Shown here piece by piece: positions 36,942 to 46,283 of a stretch of 64,000 bases of DNA. Made by a program: the position numbers and the translations under genes. Position 1 is the stretch's first letter. Every line of letters begins with the position of its first letter. Below the pieces are notes generated by a model. The model ran no database searches, was not told the DNA's origin, and worked only from the letters and a program-made list of their open reading frames with translations. This DNA comes from Bradyrhizobium septentrionale (GTDB lineage Bacteria; Pseudomonadota; Alphaproteobacteria; Rhizobiales; Xanthobacteraceae). The stretch is from contig NZ_CP088285.1 in assembly GCF_011516645.4 (NCBI RefSeq), forward strand, positions 8,078,501-8,142,500, given 5' to 3'.

Positions 36942-37979
36942 ATGATGGCAAGCAGTGACAGCGCGACGAGCCCGGCCGATCACAAACGGCCGCGCGGGCT
37001 GGCGCCGTTCCTGCGCTCGCAGATGCGCAACATCGCACCGTTCCTGACGCTGATCTTCCTCAGCGGCTTCTTCGCGATCGCGAGCCCGTCGTTTGCGACC
37101 GTCGACAATCTCGGCAACATCCTCACCCAGGTGTCGGTCACCGGCATCATCGCCGTCGGTCTCACCTTCGTGATCCTGTGCGCCGAGATCGATCTGTCGA
37201 TCGCCAGCATCGCCAATGTCACCGGCATTGCGGTAGCGTACTTCACGCTGCAGGAATCCTACGTCAACATCGCCAACATCCCGATGCCCGGCTTTGCCGC
37301 GATCATGCTGGCGCTGGCGCTGTGCGCGCTGCTCGGCCTGGTCAACGCGCTGGGGCTGACGGTGATCGGCATCCCCTCCTTCATCATGACGCTGGCCATG
37401 ATGCAGATCGCGGCCGGCGTCTCCGCGCTGCTGGTGCGCGGACAGATCGCCTACAAGGTGCCGGGCCTGATCACGACGCTCGGCTCGGGCTCGATCGGCG
37501 GCATCCCCTGGATCGTGATCGTCGCCGCGGTGATGCTGCTCGGCGGCCATCTGGTGCTGACCTACACCCGGTTCGGCCGCTACGTCTACATGGTCGGCGG
37601 CAACCGCGAGGCGGCGGAATTTGCCGGCCTCAACGTCAAGCTCATCCTCGGCAGCGTGATGGTGATCTCGGCGGTGTGCTCGGGGATCGGCGGCATGCTC
37701 GGCGTCGCGCATTTCGGCAGCGCGCAGCAGAACGAGTTCGACACCTATCTCCTGGATTCGATCGCGGCAGTGGTGGTCGGCGGCACCAGCCTGTTCGGCG
37801 GCCGCGGCGGCATCGGCAACACCATCGTCGGCCTGTTCGTGCTCGGCGTGCTCAACAACGGCCTCGACCACGTCAATATCGACAGCTTCCTGAAAATCCT
37901 GATCCGCGGCCTGATCCTGCTCGCCGCGCTGATCATTAACGTCTATGCGCAGCGGCTGCGGGAGCGGACGGCAGAGTAG
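36942..37979 (+). CDS. Sugar ABC transporter permease (RbsC-like)
   Basis: A 345-residue inner-membrane subunit with about eight to ten spans. Family segments include VSVTGIIAVGLTFVILCAEI with DLSIASIANVTG, the conserved AEFAGLNVKLILGSVMVISA, and LLDSIAAVVVGGTSLFGGRG near the C-terminus. The ATG at 36942 has a strong GGAGAGG site. It completes the transporter with the binding protein and ATPase upstream, although a palindromic repeat and a hairpin separate it from the ATPase gene by 99 bases. Confidence 0.92.
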   Translation: MMASSDSATSPADHKRPRGLAPFLRSQMRNIAPFLTLIFLSGFFAIASPSFATVDNLGNILTQVSVTGIIAVGLTFVILCAEIDLSIASIANVTGIAVAYFTLQESYVNIANIPMPGFAAIMLALALCALLGLVNALGLTVIGIPSFIMTLAMMQIAAGVSALLVRGQIAYKVPGLITTLGSGSIGGIPWIVIVAAVMLLGGHLVLTYTRFGRYVYMVGGNREAAEFAGLNVKLILGSVMVISAVCSGIGGMLGVAHFGSAQQNEFDTYLLDSIAAVVVGGTSLFGGRGGIGNTIVGLFVLGVLNNGLDHVNIDSFLKILIRGLILLAALIINVYAQRLRERTAE

Positions 37980-38028
37980 TATTGGTAGTCGAGACTCGCC
38001 GGTCGAGCGTCGCATGTCCCTATTGGTC

Positions 38029-38132
38029 CCGTCATCCTGAGGAGCCGCGAAGCGGCGTCTCGAAGGATCGACGGCCACCGGCCGGGCCGCGCATCCTTCG
38101 AGGCTCGCTCCGCTCGCACCTCAGGATGACGG
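38029..38132. repeat. Long inverted repeat A (ccgtcatcctga type)
   Basis: Arms ccgtcatcctga / tcaggatgacgg enclose a second pair cgaaggat / atccttcg, giving a long hairpin of about 100 bases. It lies after the sugar permease in a 978-base gap (37980-38957) without credible genes. I recall similar sequences scattered in Bradyrhizobium genomes. Confidence 0.75.
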
Positions 38133-38168
38133 TGTTAGTCTGATTCAATTGTCAGACAGCTTGTTCGG

Positions 38169-38272
38169 TGTCATCACCCGCGCATGCGGGTGATCCAGTA
38201 TTCCAGAGACGGCTTTGCGTGAATGGAGAAGCCGCAGCGTACTGGATCGCCCGGTCAAGCCGGGCGATGACA
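38169..38272. repeat. Structured repeat B (tgtcatcacccgc type)
   Basis: Outer pairing tgtcatc / gatgaca, with internal hairpins cacccgcgcatgcgggtg and gcccggtcaagccgggc, and a longer pairing gatccagta / tactggatc. It is a multi-stem dispersed element in the gap after the sugar transporter. Confidence 0.7.
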
Positions 38273-38334
38273 GATGAGAATGGAGATATAGCTTCGCATT
38301 CTCGCGACATGATTTGTCCGAGCTTTGGATTTCG

Positions 38335-38705
38335 TTCACCCTCTCTTGAGCAGAGGGCGCAGGGAAAGCCGGGTGCCGATCGCACCCATGGGCCCCGAGC
38401 AAAAGGTAGAAAGCTCGGGGGTAGGACTACAGGTGTAACCGGAAACACTCCGGCTTTCTCTGCGCGATGGGTTACGGCTTATTTCGTGCTCTCCCCGGCG
38501 AGACTGGGCTTTTTTGTCACCGCCTTCGCAACACGCCTTCGCATCTTGCGAGAGGACACCTGCCGCTAGGGCGTCAGGACCACACGACTTCGCCGTCCGC
38601 TTCATGCGCACTCGTCGACTGCGCAATCACCGTCCACCGCATCCCACACCGCGTTCGTGACGACCGCGAAGCGCCCCTCGATCGGGTGAGACGGCTGGAT
38701 TCATA
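38335..38705. repeat. Long structured repeat C, non-coding
   Basis: A stretch of about 370 bases that I recognise as a dispersed non-coding sequence of Bradyrhizobium. It contains a 14-bp pairing gcagggaaagccgg / ccggctttctctgc with an inner ccccgagc / gctcgggg stem. The frames across it are not protein-like. From 38706 to the efflux gene at 38958 I see nothing I can support. Confidence 0.6.
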
Positions 38706-38957
38706 GCACCGAGTTGCGCTTCTGATAAAGCGAAACATTTTCGCTGCGGGGGCTTGCGTCGTCGGGCAACTCAGTGGCATGGGCACCTTCGGCGTACCAG
38801 GGCCCGGACGCCATAAAAACGTGCGGTGCCGACGGCCTGCCCGAGTCCGCTGTCCCCTCGAAAGCCGACGGATTGTTGCATAGCGTCGAAACGACGCGAT
38901 GGGCCCACAAGCGGCCATCAGCGACCTCCAAAGATCCAGTGCTTTCGCCTCTGACAA

Positions 38958-40634
38958 TTACCACTCCGGAGGCCGTATCGTCGGCCCGATGTCCCCAGGA
39001 CCCGGCAGGCCCGGAGTCGGCGGTTGCGGCCCGTTCGGAGGCGGAAGCAAATTACCCCAGTCCGTTCGCGCACGCATCTGATCAACCGTTGCCGGGCTCA
39101 CGAAGTTGCCACCCTCACGCATCTGCCATCCACCCCCAAGCGCCCGAAACACCGCAGTGAGGCCGAGCGGAACGTTGGCCGAGGCGCCGGCCAGGCTGTT
39201 CTGCGCTTGAAGGAGATTCTGTTCAGCGGTCAGTACGGTGGTAAATGACGTCGCGCCCTGCTCATACTGCTCAAGTGCGATCTTGAGGGCACCATTTGCC
39301 GCCTCAACGCTGCGGCGGAGATACGCGGCCTGGTTCCGGGATTGCAGATATGTCGCAAGACCGTTGTCCACCTCCTGCTGGGCACTCAACACGGTGTTCT
39401 GATAGTCGATCAGCAATTGCTGGAGCTTGGCATCCTGCAAACGAATGTTGTTGGTGATCTGCCCGTAGTTGAGGAGATTCCATTGAAACGACGGGCCCGC
39501 AGCATACGCCACGCCCTTCCAACTGACGACTTGACCAAGGTTATGGCCATTGGCCGTGCTGGCCGAGCCGCCGAACGTGCCCGTAATGCTGATTGCCGGA
39601 TAGAGTTGCGTCGTGGCGATGCCAATCTGCGCACTCTGCGCCAGCGCGGCGAGTTCGGCGGCGCGGACGTCCGGTCTCCGACGCAGCAGATCCGCAGGTA
39701 TGCCAACAACGACGGAGGCGGGCGGCGACGGTACCCTGCCGACTGATCGTGAAAGCAACATGCCGAGCGACTGCGGCGGAACGCCGAGCAGCACGCAGAG
39801 CGCGTTTTGTCCCTGCTGCAATTGTATCGTCAATTGGGGTATTGCCGCACGGGTCTGCTCGAGGACGTTCGTCGCCTGGAAAACATCAAGCTCTGAGGTC
39901 CCGCCGCCCGTGAACTTTGCCTTTGCGATACTAAGGGCCTGTTCCTGCCTGCGGATATTGGCCCGTGCAATTCCGATCAACTGCTCCGTGGTGCGGATAC
40001 CGATATAGGTTGCGGTCACATCGGCCAGGAGCGAGACCAGAACGCCGTCGTAGTTCGCAATCGACGCCAGATACGCACCGTCGGCGGATTCGACACCGCG
40101 GCGAAACTTGCCCCAAAAATCCAGCTCCCAGGCTGCTTGCGCAGCCAACGCATCGGTCCAGAAGTACTGAGGTGTCGCATTTGGACCCGCCAGCGGTGTC
40201 GCGGCGCTGGTTCGATTGTAAATTACCGACCCCACGCCTTGCTGCACCTGCGGATAGCTTGTGCCGATGGCTATTCCCAGCACCGCACGTGCTTGCAGCA
40301 CCCGAGTCCCTGCGCTCTCCAGGGTCAGGTTCTGGTTGTACGCAATCTGGATTAGCCTGTTGAGGGTCGGGTCACGGAAGGTCGTCCACCAGTGTTCGTA
40401 TTCACGAGGACCGGATTTAACCGAGCGATTGTCTGCGCCACGAAACTTTTCGGCAAGCGGAGCGACAGGCGCTGTAAAATCCGGCCCAATCGTACATGCC
40501 ATGGTCGGCAGGAGAAGCGTAGCAACAAGCAACCAATCAGTTGACCAACCAAGCGCGGCGCCGACATTGTGCCGTACAAACGGTGATTGGTACTGCGTCT
40601 CCAAGGCTTTCGCTCCCAACGCACGTACTCCCAA
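38958..40634 (-). CDS. NodT/OprM-family outer-membrane efflux lipoprotein
   Basis: A 558-residue TolC-like outer-membrane factor of tripartite efflux pumps. The lipobox is LLLPTMAC with the lipid Cys at 47. Two OEP repeats follow (for example YEHWWTTFRDPTLNRLIQIA and LDVFQATNVLEQTRAAIPQL), then LSRSVGRVPSPPASVVVGIP, RRPDVRAAELAALAQ and a Pro-rich tail. No ATG precedes the lipobox in frame; the start is taken as TTG at 40634. It is downstream of an HlyD-family gene broken by an insertion sequence, so the operon is probably polar-damaged. Confidence 0.85.
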   Translation of the reverse strand: MGVRALGAKALETQYQSPFVRHNVGAALGWSTDWLLVATLLLPTMACTIGPDFTAPVAPLAEKFRGADNRSVKSGPREYEHWWTTFRDPTLNRLIQIAYNQNLTLESAGTRVLQARAVLGIAIGTSYPQVQQGVGSVIYNRTSAATPLAGPNATPQYFWTDALAAQAAWELDFWGKFRRGVESADGAYLASIANYDGVLVSLLADVTATYIGIRTTEQLIGIARANIRRQEQALSIAKAKFTGGGTSELDVFQATNVLEQTRAAIPQLTIQLQQGQNALCVLLGVPPQSLGMLLSRSVGRVPSPPASVVVGIPADLLRRRPDVRAAELAALAQSAQIGIATTQLYPAISITGTFGGSASTANGHNLGQVVSWKGVAYAAGPSFQWNLLNYGQITNNIRLQDAKLQQLLIDYQNTVLSAQQEVDNGLATYLQSRNQAAYLRRSVEAANGALKIALEQYEQGATSFTTVLTAEQNLLQAQNSLAGASANVPLGLTAVFRALGGGWQMREGGNFVSPATVDQMRARTDWGNLLPPPNGPQPPTPGLPGPGDIGPTIRPPEW

Positions 40635-40667
40635 CTGGATTGTATCCCTTCGTCCTTGATCTGCACG

Positions 40668-40840
40668 CTACGATGCCGGCTTTTCCACGGTGGGGATGAC
40701 GTACAACAGCCACTTCTTCATCCGGATCGTGACCTTCGAAATGACGTGCGTGGCCTTGCCCTTCTGCGTGTAGATCGCCGCCGATCCACCCGACCCGATG
40801 GACAGCTTGCGGGCTACGGCATCGTCGCTGAAATTGATCC
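40668..40840 (-). pseudogene. C-terminal fragment of the HlyD-family protein
   Basis: This is the missing tail of the gene at 42141-43208. The reading [15 protein letters not shown], then GSGGSAAIYTQKGKATHVIS and KVTIRMKKWLLYVIP is the usual end of YiaV/YibH-type membrane-fusion proteins. Removing 40845-42208 and one GTAC copy joins ...GLYAV to RINFSDD in frame and gives a 390-residue intact protein. Confidence 0.88.
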
Positions 40841-40932
40841 GTACAGAGCTGGCTCCGCAAATTCGGACAGTAGCTTGAGTGGATTTTCTGCCTGACAGCG
40901 GCGAGGATTCTTGCCGCGAATCAGGAGCGAAG

Positions 40933-41238
40933 ATGACGAAGAAGAGCCGCCGGATGCATTCTCCGGCATTCAAGGCGAAGGTTGCTTTGGCTGCGGTCAA
41001 AGGCGACAAGACGCTGGCGGAGCTGGCGCAACTGTTTGATGTTCATCCGAACCAGATCACGATCTGGAAAAACCAGCTCCTGGAAGGCGCCGCCGGCGTG
41101 TTTGGGCATGACAAGGCGTCGGCCGAGACGCCGGTCGATTTGAAGGCGTTACATGCCAAGATCGGCGAGCTGGCGTTGGAAAACGATTTTTTGTCCGGCG
41201 CGCTCACCAAGGCGGGCCTGCTGAGCGCAAAGCGATGA
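40933..41238 (+). CDS. IS3-family transposase OrfA
   Basis: A 101-residue helix-turn-helix protein ([20 protein letters not shown], then [20 protein letters not shown]) followed by a leucine-rich dimerisation segment near the C-terminus ([19 protein letters not shown]). The ATG has AGGAG seven to eight bases upstream. Its TGA stop overlaps the orfB ATG as ATGA, the site where IS3 elements usually make an OrfAB fusion by frameshifting or re-start translation. Confidence 0.93.
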   Translation: MTKKSRRMHSPAFKAKVALAAVKGDKTLAELAQLFDVHPNQITIWKNQLLEGAAGVFGHDKASAETPVDLKALHAKIGELALENDFLSGALTKAGLLSAKR

Positions 41239-42062
41239 TCGACCGCGGTCATGATCTTTCTATCGTGCGCCAGGCGAAGGTCCTGAAGCTGGCTCGCAGC
41301 ACGGTCTACTATGAACCTCGGCCAGTTTCGGCCGAGGACCTTGCCTTGATGCGTCGGCTCGATGAGCTGCATCTCGATTATCCCTTCGCGGGAGCGCGTA
41401 TGCAGCGATCGTTGCTGCGGCGGGAGGGCGTATACGCCGGTCGCCGCCACATCGCGACGCTGATGAAGCGCATGGGGATCGAGGCGGTCTATCGTCGCCC
41501 GAACACGAGTAAGCCGGCACCGGGTCACAAGATCTACCCGTACCTGTTGCGCGGATTGAAGATCGAGCGGCCCGACCAGGCGTGGGCAATGGACATCACC
41601 TACATTCCGATGCGGCGTGGCTTCGTCTATCTCGCGGCGGTCGTCGATGTGTTCAGCCGACGGGTCCTGGCCCATCGCGTCTCGATCACAATGGAGGCGG
41701 CCTTCTGCGTCGAAGCGGTCCAGGAGGCGTTGGCGAAGCACGGCAGGCCCGAGATTTTCAACACGGACCAGGGCAGCCAGTTCACCAGCCTCGAGTTCAC
41801 CGATGTGCTGCTGGACGCGAAGATCGCCATCAGCATGGACGGCAAGGGCGCCTGGCGCGACAACGTGTTTGTCGAGCGGCTCTGGCGCACGGTCAAATAC
41901 GAAGAAGTTTATCTCCGCGCCTACGACAGCGTGTCCGAGGCGCGAGCGTCAATTGCCAAGTATCTGGCCTTCTACAATCAGGGACGCCCTCACTCGAGCC
42001 TTGACGGGCGCACGCCCGACGAGGCTTACTTCGGCACGCAAGCTATGGTGATGGCCGCATGA
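41235..42062 (+). CDS. IS3-family transposase OrfB (DDE integrase core)
   Basis: A 275-residue catalytic subunit. An HTH_21-type N-terminal segment (YPFAGARMQRSLLRREGVYA) precedes the rve integrase core. The DDE residues are visible in AWAMDITYIP, IFNTDQGSQFTS and GKGAWRDNVFVERLWRTVKY (Glu). The tail YNQGRPHSSLDGRTPDEAY is typical. No damage is seen, so the element may still be active. Confidence 0.94.
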   Translation: MIDRGHDLSIVRQAKVLKLARSTVYYEPRPVSAEDLALMRRLDELHLDYPFAGARMQRSLLRREGVYAGRRHIATLMKRMGIEAVYRRPNTSKPAPGHKIYPYLLRGLKIERPDQAWAMDITYIPMRRGFVYLAAVVDVFSRRVLAHRVSITMEAAFCVEAVQEALAKHGRPEIFNTDQGSQFTSLEFTDVLLDAKIAISMDGKGAWRDNVFVERLWRTVKYEEVYLRAYDSVSEARASIAKYLAFYNQGRPHSSLDGRTPDEAYFGTQAMVMAA

Positions 42063-42140
42063 CCGTCGCCGACGATTTTGTCGTCGCTCTGGTCGGGCTA
42101 CGCCCTCCCGACGCAACGACAAAATCGTAAGGCCCCGCGT

Positions 42141-43208
42141 TCAGCATAACCCGGCAGGAATCCACTTAAATCCCGCGGGGCGCTGTCCAAACAACCGGCG
42201 CCAGCTCTGTACTGCATAAAGCCCGTCAGATCCGATCTTGGCGGCGTTCGGGATTGTGCCGGTGGGTGCGAATTGACCTCCCCCCGTTGCCGGGATCACG
42301 TAGTCCACTTTACCAAGGAACAGGCGGCCCGGGTACGGGTTAAGCACCATTTCCACATCATCGCCCGGCTCCACATTCGAGAGCCAGTTCTGCGGAAACA
42401 CAGCGGCGACGGCGGTACCGGACACGTTCACGAATGTCCCAGCGGGCGCAAGCGGCAACGGAACCAGCATGGTGCCGATCTGCACCTGCCAGTTCGTAAC
42501 GTATCCATCACCTGGCGCCATCATCTTGCATTGCGCGAGGTTAAAGCGTGCGTCGTCCAATTGAGCTTCGATGGCAGGAACATTGCTCTGGGCCGTCAGC
42601 AAAGCCGCGGCGGCCTGTTGAGCCGAGGCTTGCGCTTGCGCGAGACCCGCCTCAGCCTGCTGAACAGCGGCGTCCGCCTCCTGGCGTTCTTGCGCAGCCT
42701 TGGCTACGTTAAGCTGGCTAATGGCAGCCTTGTCCACACGCTGGATGTTGAGGGCGATTTGTTCCTGGGTCTTGGCTAGTTCGTCCGCGGCCTTCGCCTT
42801 CGCGAGGATGGCCTGCGCGTTCGGTATGGCCGTTTTTGCGGTCGCCAGCGCGGCTTCGGCTTGCACTACGTTGGCCTTCGACGCAGCCAACTGCGCCCCG
42901 ACTTGGTTCACCGTGTGCGCCGGGTCAATTTCCAGCAGCAAGTCACCTTTCTTCACCCGTTGATTTGCCTCGGCGTGGATTGCCTTCACCTGCCCTTTGA
43001 CATAAGGGACGAGCTGCACCACGTACTGGCTGGTCACCATCTTGTCCGTAATTGGTGCCGACTGCGTCCAGACCACCACGACGCCACCGATCATGAATAC
43101 GCCCGCGACGATCAAGGCCGCGATGATATAGGCCGTGGGCTTGATGCGCAGGACCTTGAACAGCACGAGAACGATCGCAACGTAGACGATGATCAGCATT
43201 GCGATCAC
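42141..43208 (-). pseudogene. HlyD-family membrane fusion protein, disrupted by IS3
   Basis: The N-terminal part of a YiaV/YibH-type periplasmic adaptor. A membrane anchor (AYIIAALIVAGVFMIGGVVV) is followed by a lipoyl/HlyD half (YVKGQVKAIHAEANQRVKKG) and a long coiled coil (about residues 90-215, rich in Ala and Gln). The native sequence stops at GLYAV; the IS3 element then supplies a foreign tail of about 23 residues up to the TAG at 42141. The true C-terminus is at 40668-40840. The GTG start overlaps the upstream DUF3302 stop as GTGA. Original length 390 residues. Confidence 0.9.
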
Positions 43209-43543
43209 GGTCGCATCTCCTTGTCCCCTGAGAGCTGACGCGATGTGGTCGCACCGTCACCCGTGTCGGGTGCTACGCCGTGGGGCCGAAAATCGCTTTT
43301 TGCTGATTTAACTCCGAACGGCGTTGTAAACGCCCATATGAACGCTACCGGCCATAGCAAACCACCTGTCGCGATCCCGATCCAGCTCATGGCATTGATA
43401 GCGCCGGCCTGCGGATGATTCCATTTATGCGCGAGTTGACCCGGAAGTTTGCCCAGATTGACGACAATGATGACGCCAGCAAAAATCAGAACAGCGAACA
43501 CGACAAACGCGAACGCATCCAAAGCGCCGAATGAAGAATCCAC
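43205..43543 (-). CDS. DUF3302 (YiaW-like) inner-membrane protein
   Basis: A 112-residue protein with two membrane spans (FAFVVFAVLIFAGVIIVV and SWIGIATGGLLWPVAFIW) and a polar C-terminus. YiaW-type proteins are encoded next to YiaV/YibH-type HlyD proteins in many bacteria, as here. The GTG at 43543 is chosen because AGGGAG lies about eight bases before it; a GTG three codons earlier overlaps that ribosome site. The stop is coupled to the HlyD start. Confidence 0.82.
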   Translation of the reverse strand: MDSSFGALDAFAFVVFAVLIFAGVIIVVNLGKLPGQLAHKWNHPQAGAINAMSWIGIATGGLLWPVAFIWAFTTPFGVKSAKSDFRPHGVAPDTGDGATTSRQLSGDKEMRP

Positions 43544-43672
43544 TGACGACACTCCCTTCTATGCGCGACGATATTTCGCGCAGGGCTTTCGAAGCGGGCC
43601 GGAACGATTTCTTAGCGAAGAAGGATAAGTCGTGGCGTTGGGTCCGACATGAATCGCCACGACTTGTCGCGC

Positions 43673-46213
43673 TTAGTCCCTCGCTCTTTCAAGTGCGTGC
43701 CGCATCAGCTTTTGTTCATCACTTGTCATCTGCACGGGACCAAGTTTGTAAGTGAGCTTGTTGATCTTGCCGGTGAAGCGGAAAGGAAGTTTGTAACTGT
43801 CGTCAACCGTCGTGCGGGTGTCGCTCCCGATGTCAAACGTTTCGTCGATTGCCATGAGGAAGGGAATCGTGTGCGGGATCGACTTTGCGGCCACCAGCTT
43901 GCCATCAACAGTCAATACACCGGTGCCACCCTTGCCCGGGCCGGGGCCGTTGTATTTGAAGTCGAATACAATGGTGTGCTTGCCCGGCTTGAGCGCATCG
44001 CCAAACAAGTCGCGAGCACCAATGCCGCCTTCCCAGCGGTAACGTTCTAGATCGAGGAGGTTATAGACGAAGACTGGTTTGCCTTTGAGCAAGTAGAGGG
44101 CGTATCCGCCAAAGCGACCGCCAAGAGTGGCGATCATTCCCTCCGCGCCACCTTGAGGAACAGTAACCTCAGCGGTGATAGTGTAATTCTTATTGAGGAT
44201 GCTCGGAGCGCTACTGTCGGGGATTCCAGCAATCTCACCAGAATAGGTGAAAACCGTTCGCCCTGCAGTCGCGCTCGGGCGCGGCGTCACGATGCGGGGC
44301 AGCACCGAGTTGTCCAGCGGAAAGACCTGGTATTTCGCCGCCTCCGACAGGAACAACGCTTGCAACTCCTTGAGCTTGTCGGGATTCTTGGCTGCGAGGT
44401 CGTTGTTTTGCGAGTAGTCGTCAGCGATGTTGTAGAGTTCCCATTTGTAGTCGTTGATCTCAGGCAGCTTGGCCGTTCCCAAGAGCCAAGGCGGCTCTGG
44501 GGGCGTTGTGCAAGCATACCAACCATCGTGGTAGATTCCACGATTGGCGAACATTTCGAAATACTGCGTGTCGCGCTTCGAGGGTGCGTTGGCGTTGGCC
44601 TTGTCGAACGTATAGGCCATGCTCACGCCTTCGATGGGCTTTTGCGTGATGCCATTGACCGTGGCGGGAGCCTGGATGCCCGCGGCTTCGAGGATCGTCG
44701 GCACGATGTCGATCATATGATGGAATTGGCTGCGGATGCCGCCAACGTCCTTGATGTGATCGGGCCATGAGATGACCATGCCTTGCCGGGTGCCGCCGAA
44801 GTGCGATGCCACCTGCTTGGTCCATTTGAACGGGGTATCGAAGGCCCACGACCACGCCACCGACATATGCGGGTAAGTCTTGTCGGAGCCCCAATTCTCG
44901 TAATGCAGCATCAGCTCAGCTTCGGGCAGCTTCAAAATGCCGTTGTAGGCGGTCATCTGGTTCGGCGTGCCCTCAAGCGTGCCTTCGGCGCTGGTGCCAT
45001 TGTCGCCGCTGATGTAGATGATCAGCGTGTTGTCGAGTTTGCCCATGTCCTCGACCGCCTGGATGACGCGGCCGATTTCGTAGTCGGTATACGCCGCATA
45101 GCCGGCAAACACCTCGGCTTCGCGCGCGTATAATTTCTTTTGGATGAACGAGAGCGAGTCCCACTTCGGCAGGGTATCCGGCCAAGCGGTGAGCTGGGTG
45201 TTCGCCGGGATCACCCCGAGGCGCTTCTGGTTGGCGAAGATCTGCTCGCGCAGCTTCTCCCAGCCCATGTCGAACTTGCCCTTGAACTTGTCGATCCATT
45301 CCTTCTTCGGCTGATGCGGCGAATGCGTGCCGCCGGGCACGTAATAGAGGAAGAACGGCTTGTCGGGTGCGGCCGCGTTCAGTCCATTCATGTAGTTGAT
45401 GGCATCATCCGCCATGTCGGTTATGAGGTTGTAGCCGGTCTTGCCGATCCACGGAAAAATCTGGGTCGTGTTCTTATAAAGATACGGCGTCCACTGGTCG
45501 GTCTCGCCGCCCATGAAGCCGTAGAAGTATTGGAAGCCCATACCGACCGGCCATTGGTCGAATGGTCCAGCCGCGCTGTATAGATAGGTGGGGGTGTTAT
45601 GGTTCTTGCCAAACCACGACGTGGCATATCCGTTGTCGCGAAGAATGGTTCCGATCGTGGCGCTCTCGGGGCCGATTACGGAATCGTAGCCCGGATAGCC
45701 GGTGGACATTTCACCGATGACACCGTAGCCGACCGAATGGTGGTTGCGGCCAGTGATGAGCGCCGCCCGCGTCGGCGAGCAGAGCGCTGTCGAGTGAAAC
45801 TGCGTATAACGCAGACCCGCCTTGGCGACGCGATCCATGTTCGGCGTCGGGATCACCCCACCGAAGGTGCCGGACACGCCATAACCCTGGTCGTCAGTCA
45901 TGATCAACAGGACGTTCGGCGCACCCTTGGGCGGCACGACGGACGGTGGCCAGTATGGCTTGGAGGCCGTGGCATCTTCCTTGATCACGCCGCCGAACTT
46001 CGGTGGCTCCGGCGGAAGCTGCTTGCCATCGATGGTTGTCGTGGCGCTGGGCGAACCCGGCGCGCCGGTGGTTTGCTGCGCGAGGCTGGTTGTTCCCAGC
46101 GCGCACAGCAAATAAGCGGCGGTGAGGGTGGTGCCGCAAAGCAGCAAGTTGCGGCGGTTTAGTAAGCGGCCTTCCGGCTTTGAACTATCGTCATTGTGAC
46201 GAGTACCGGCCAT
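43673..46213 (-). CDS. Arylsulfatase, Tat-type export signal
   Basis: An 846-residue sulfatase releasing sulfate from esters. The N-terminus has a twin-arginine-like signal (LLNRRNLLLCGTTLTAAYLL) with the RR at 20-21. The metal site MTDDQG is at 105-110, and the active-site pattern C-S-P-T-R (Cys145) is the formylglycine type needing a maturation enzyme, which is not in this window. The C-terminal 180 residues form a LamG/concanavalin-like beta domain. The ATG at 46213 has GGGAG upstream. A perfect FixK/FNR box lies 71 bases before the start. Confidence 0.92.
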   Translation of the reverse strand: MAGTRHNDDSSKPEGRLLNRRNLLLCGTTLTAAYLLCALGTTSLAQQTTGAPGSPSATTTIDGKQLPPEPPKFGGVIKEDATASKPYWPPSVVPPKGAPNVLLIMTDDQGYGVSGTFGGVIPTPNMDRVAKAGLRYTQFHSTALCSPTRAALITGRNHHSVGYGVIGEMSTGYPGYDSVIGPESATIGTILRDNGYATSWFGKNHNTPTYLYSAAGPFDQWPVGMGFQYFYGFMGGETDQWTPYLYKNTTQIFPWIGKTGYNLITDMADDAINYMNGLNAAAPDKPFFLYYVPGGTHSPHQPKKEWIDKFKGKFDMGWEKLREQIFANQKRLGVIPANTQLTAWPDTLPKWDSLSFIQKKLYAREAEVFAGYAAYTDYEIGRVIQAVEDMGKLDNTLIIYISGDNGTSAEGTLEGTPNQMTAYNGILKLPEAELMLHYENWGSDKTYPHMSVAWSWAFDTPFKWTKQVASHFGGTRQGMVISWPDHIKDVGGIRSQFHHMIDIVPTILEAAGIQAPATVNGITQKPIEGVSMAYTFDKANANAPSKRDTQYFEMFANRGIYHDGWYACTTPPEPPWLLGTAKLPEINDYKWELYNIADDYSQNNDLAAKNPDKLKELQALFLSEAAKYQVFPLDNSVLPRIVTPRPSATAGRTVFTYSGEIAGIPDSSAPSILNKNYTITAEVTVPQGGAEGMIATLGGRFGGYALYLLKGKPVFVYNLLDLERYRWEGGIGARDLFGDALKPGKHTIVFDFKYNGPGPGKGGTGVLTVDGKLVAAKSIPHTIPFLMAIDETFDIGSDTRTTVDDSYKLPFRFTGKINKLTYKLGPVQMTSDEQKLMRHALERARD

Positions 46214-46283
46214 TGAAAGCTCCCTCTTGGAGACGACAGAACCCATGAACGCCTACCAGAGACACAAAGCCGCAACGCTTAAG

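Larger units (their letters stand above)
40845..42208 (+). mobile_element. IS3-family insertion sequence, complete, 1364 bp
   Basis: Terminal inverted repeats match at 20 of 26 positions: AGAGCTGGC...GGACAG on both ends. The element is flanked by a 4-bp target duplication GTAC (40841-40844 and 42209-42212). It carries two overlapping transposase frames, orfA and orfB. Deleting it with one GTAC restores the broken HlyD gene exactly. A second, internal pair TGAGTGGATT / TAAGTGGATT lies about 30 bases inside each end. Confidence 0.93.

Noticed and set aside
34530..38078. An 1182-residue open frame on the minus strand opposite the sugar transporter genes.
   Set aside because: Composition is His/Asp/Arg-rich without domains, and it spans three well-recognised genes. 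It is a coding shadow.
38701..38964. An 87-residue minus-strand frame just after the NodT gene.
   Set aside because: GTG start, no ribosome site, no recognised family; it lies beside dispersed repeats and reads like repeat-derived sequence.
40876..42168. TGAGTGGATT / TAAGTGGATT pair as the ends of the IS3 element.
   Set aside because: No target duplication flanks them. The outer pair AGAGCTGGC with GTAC on both sides restores the HlyD gene exactly, so these are internal repeats.
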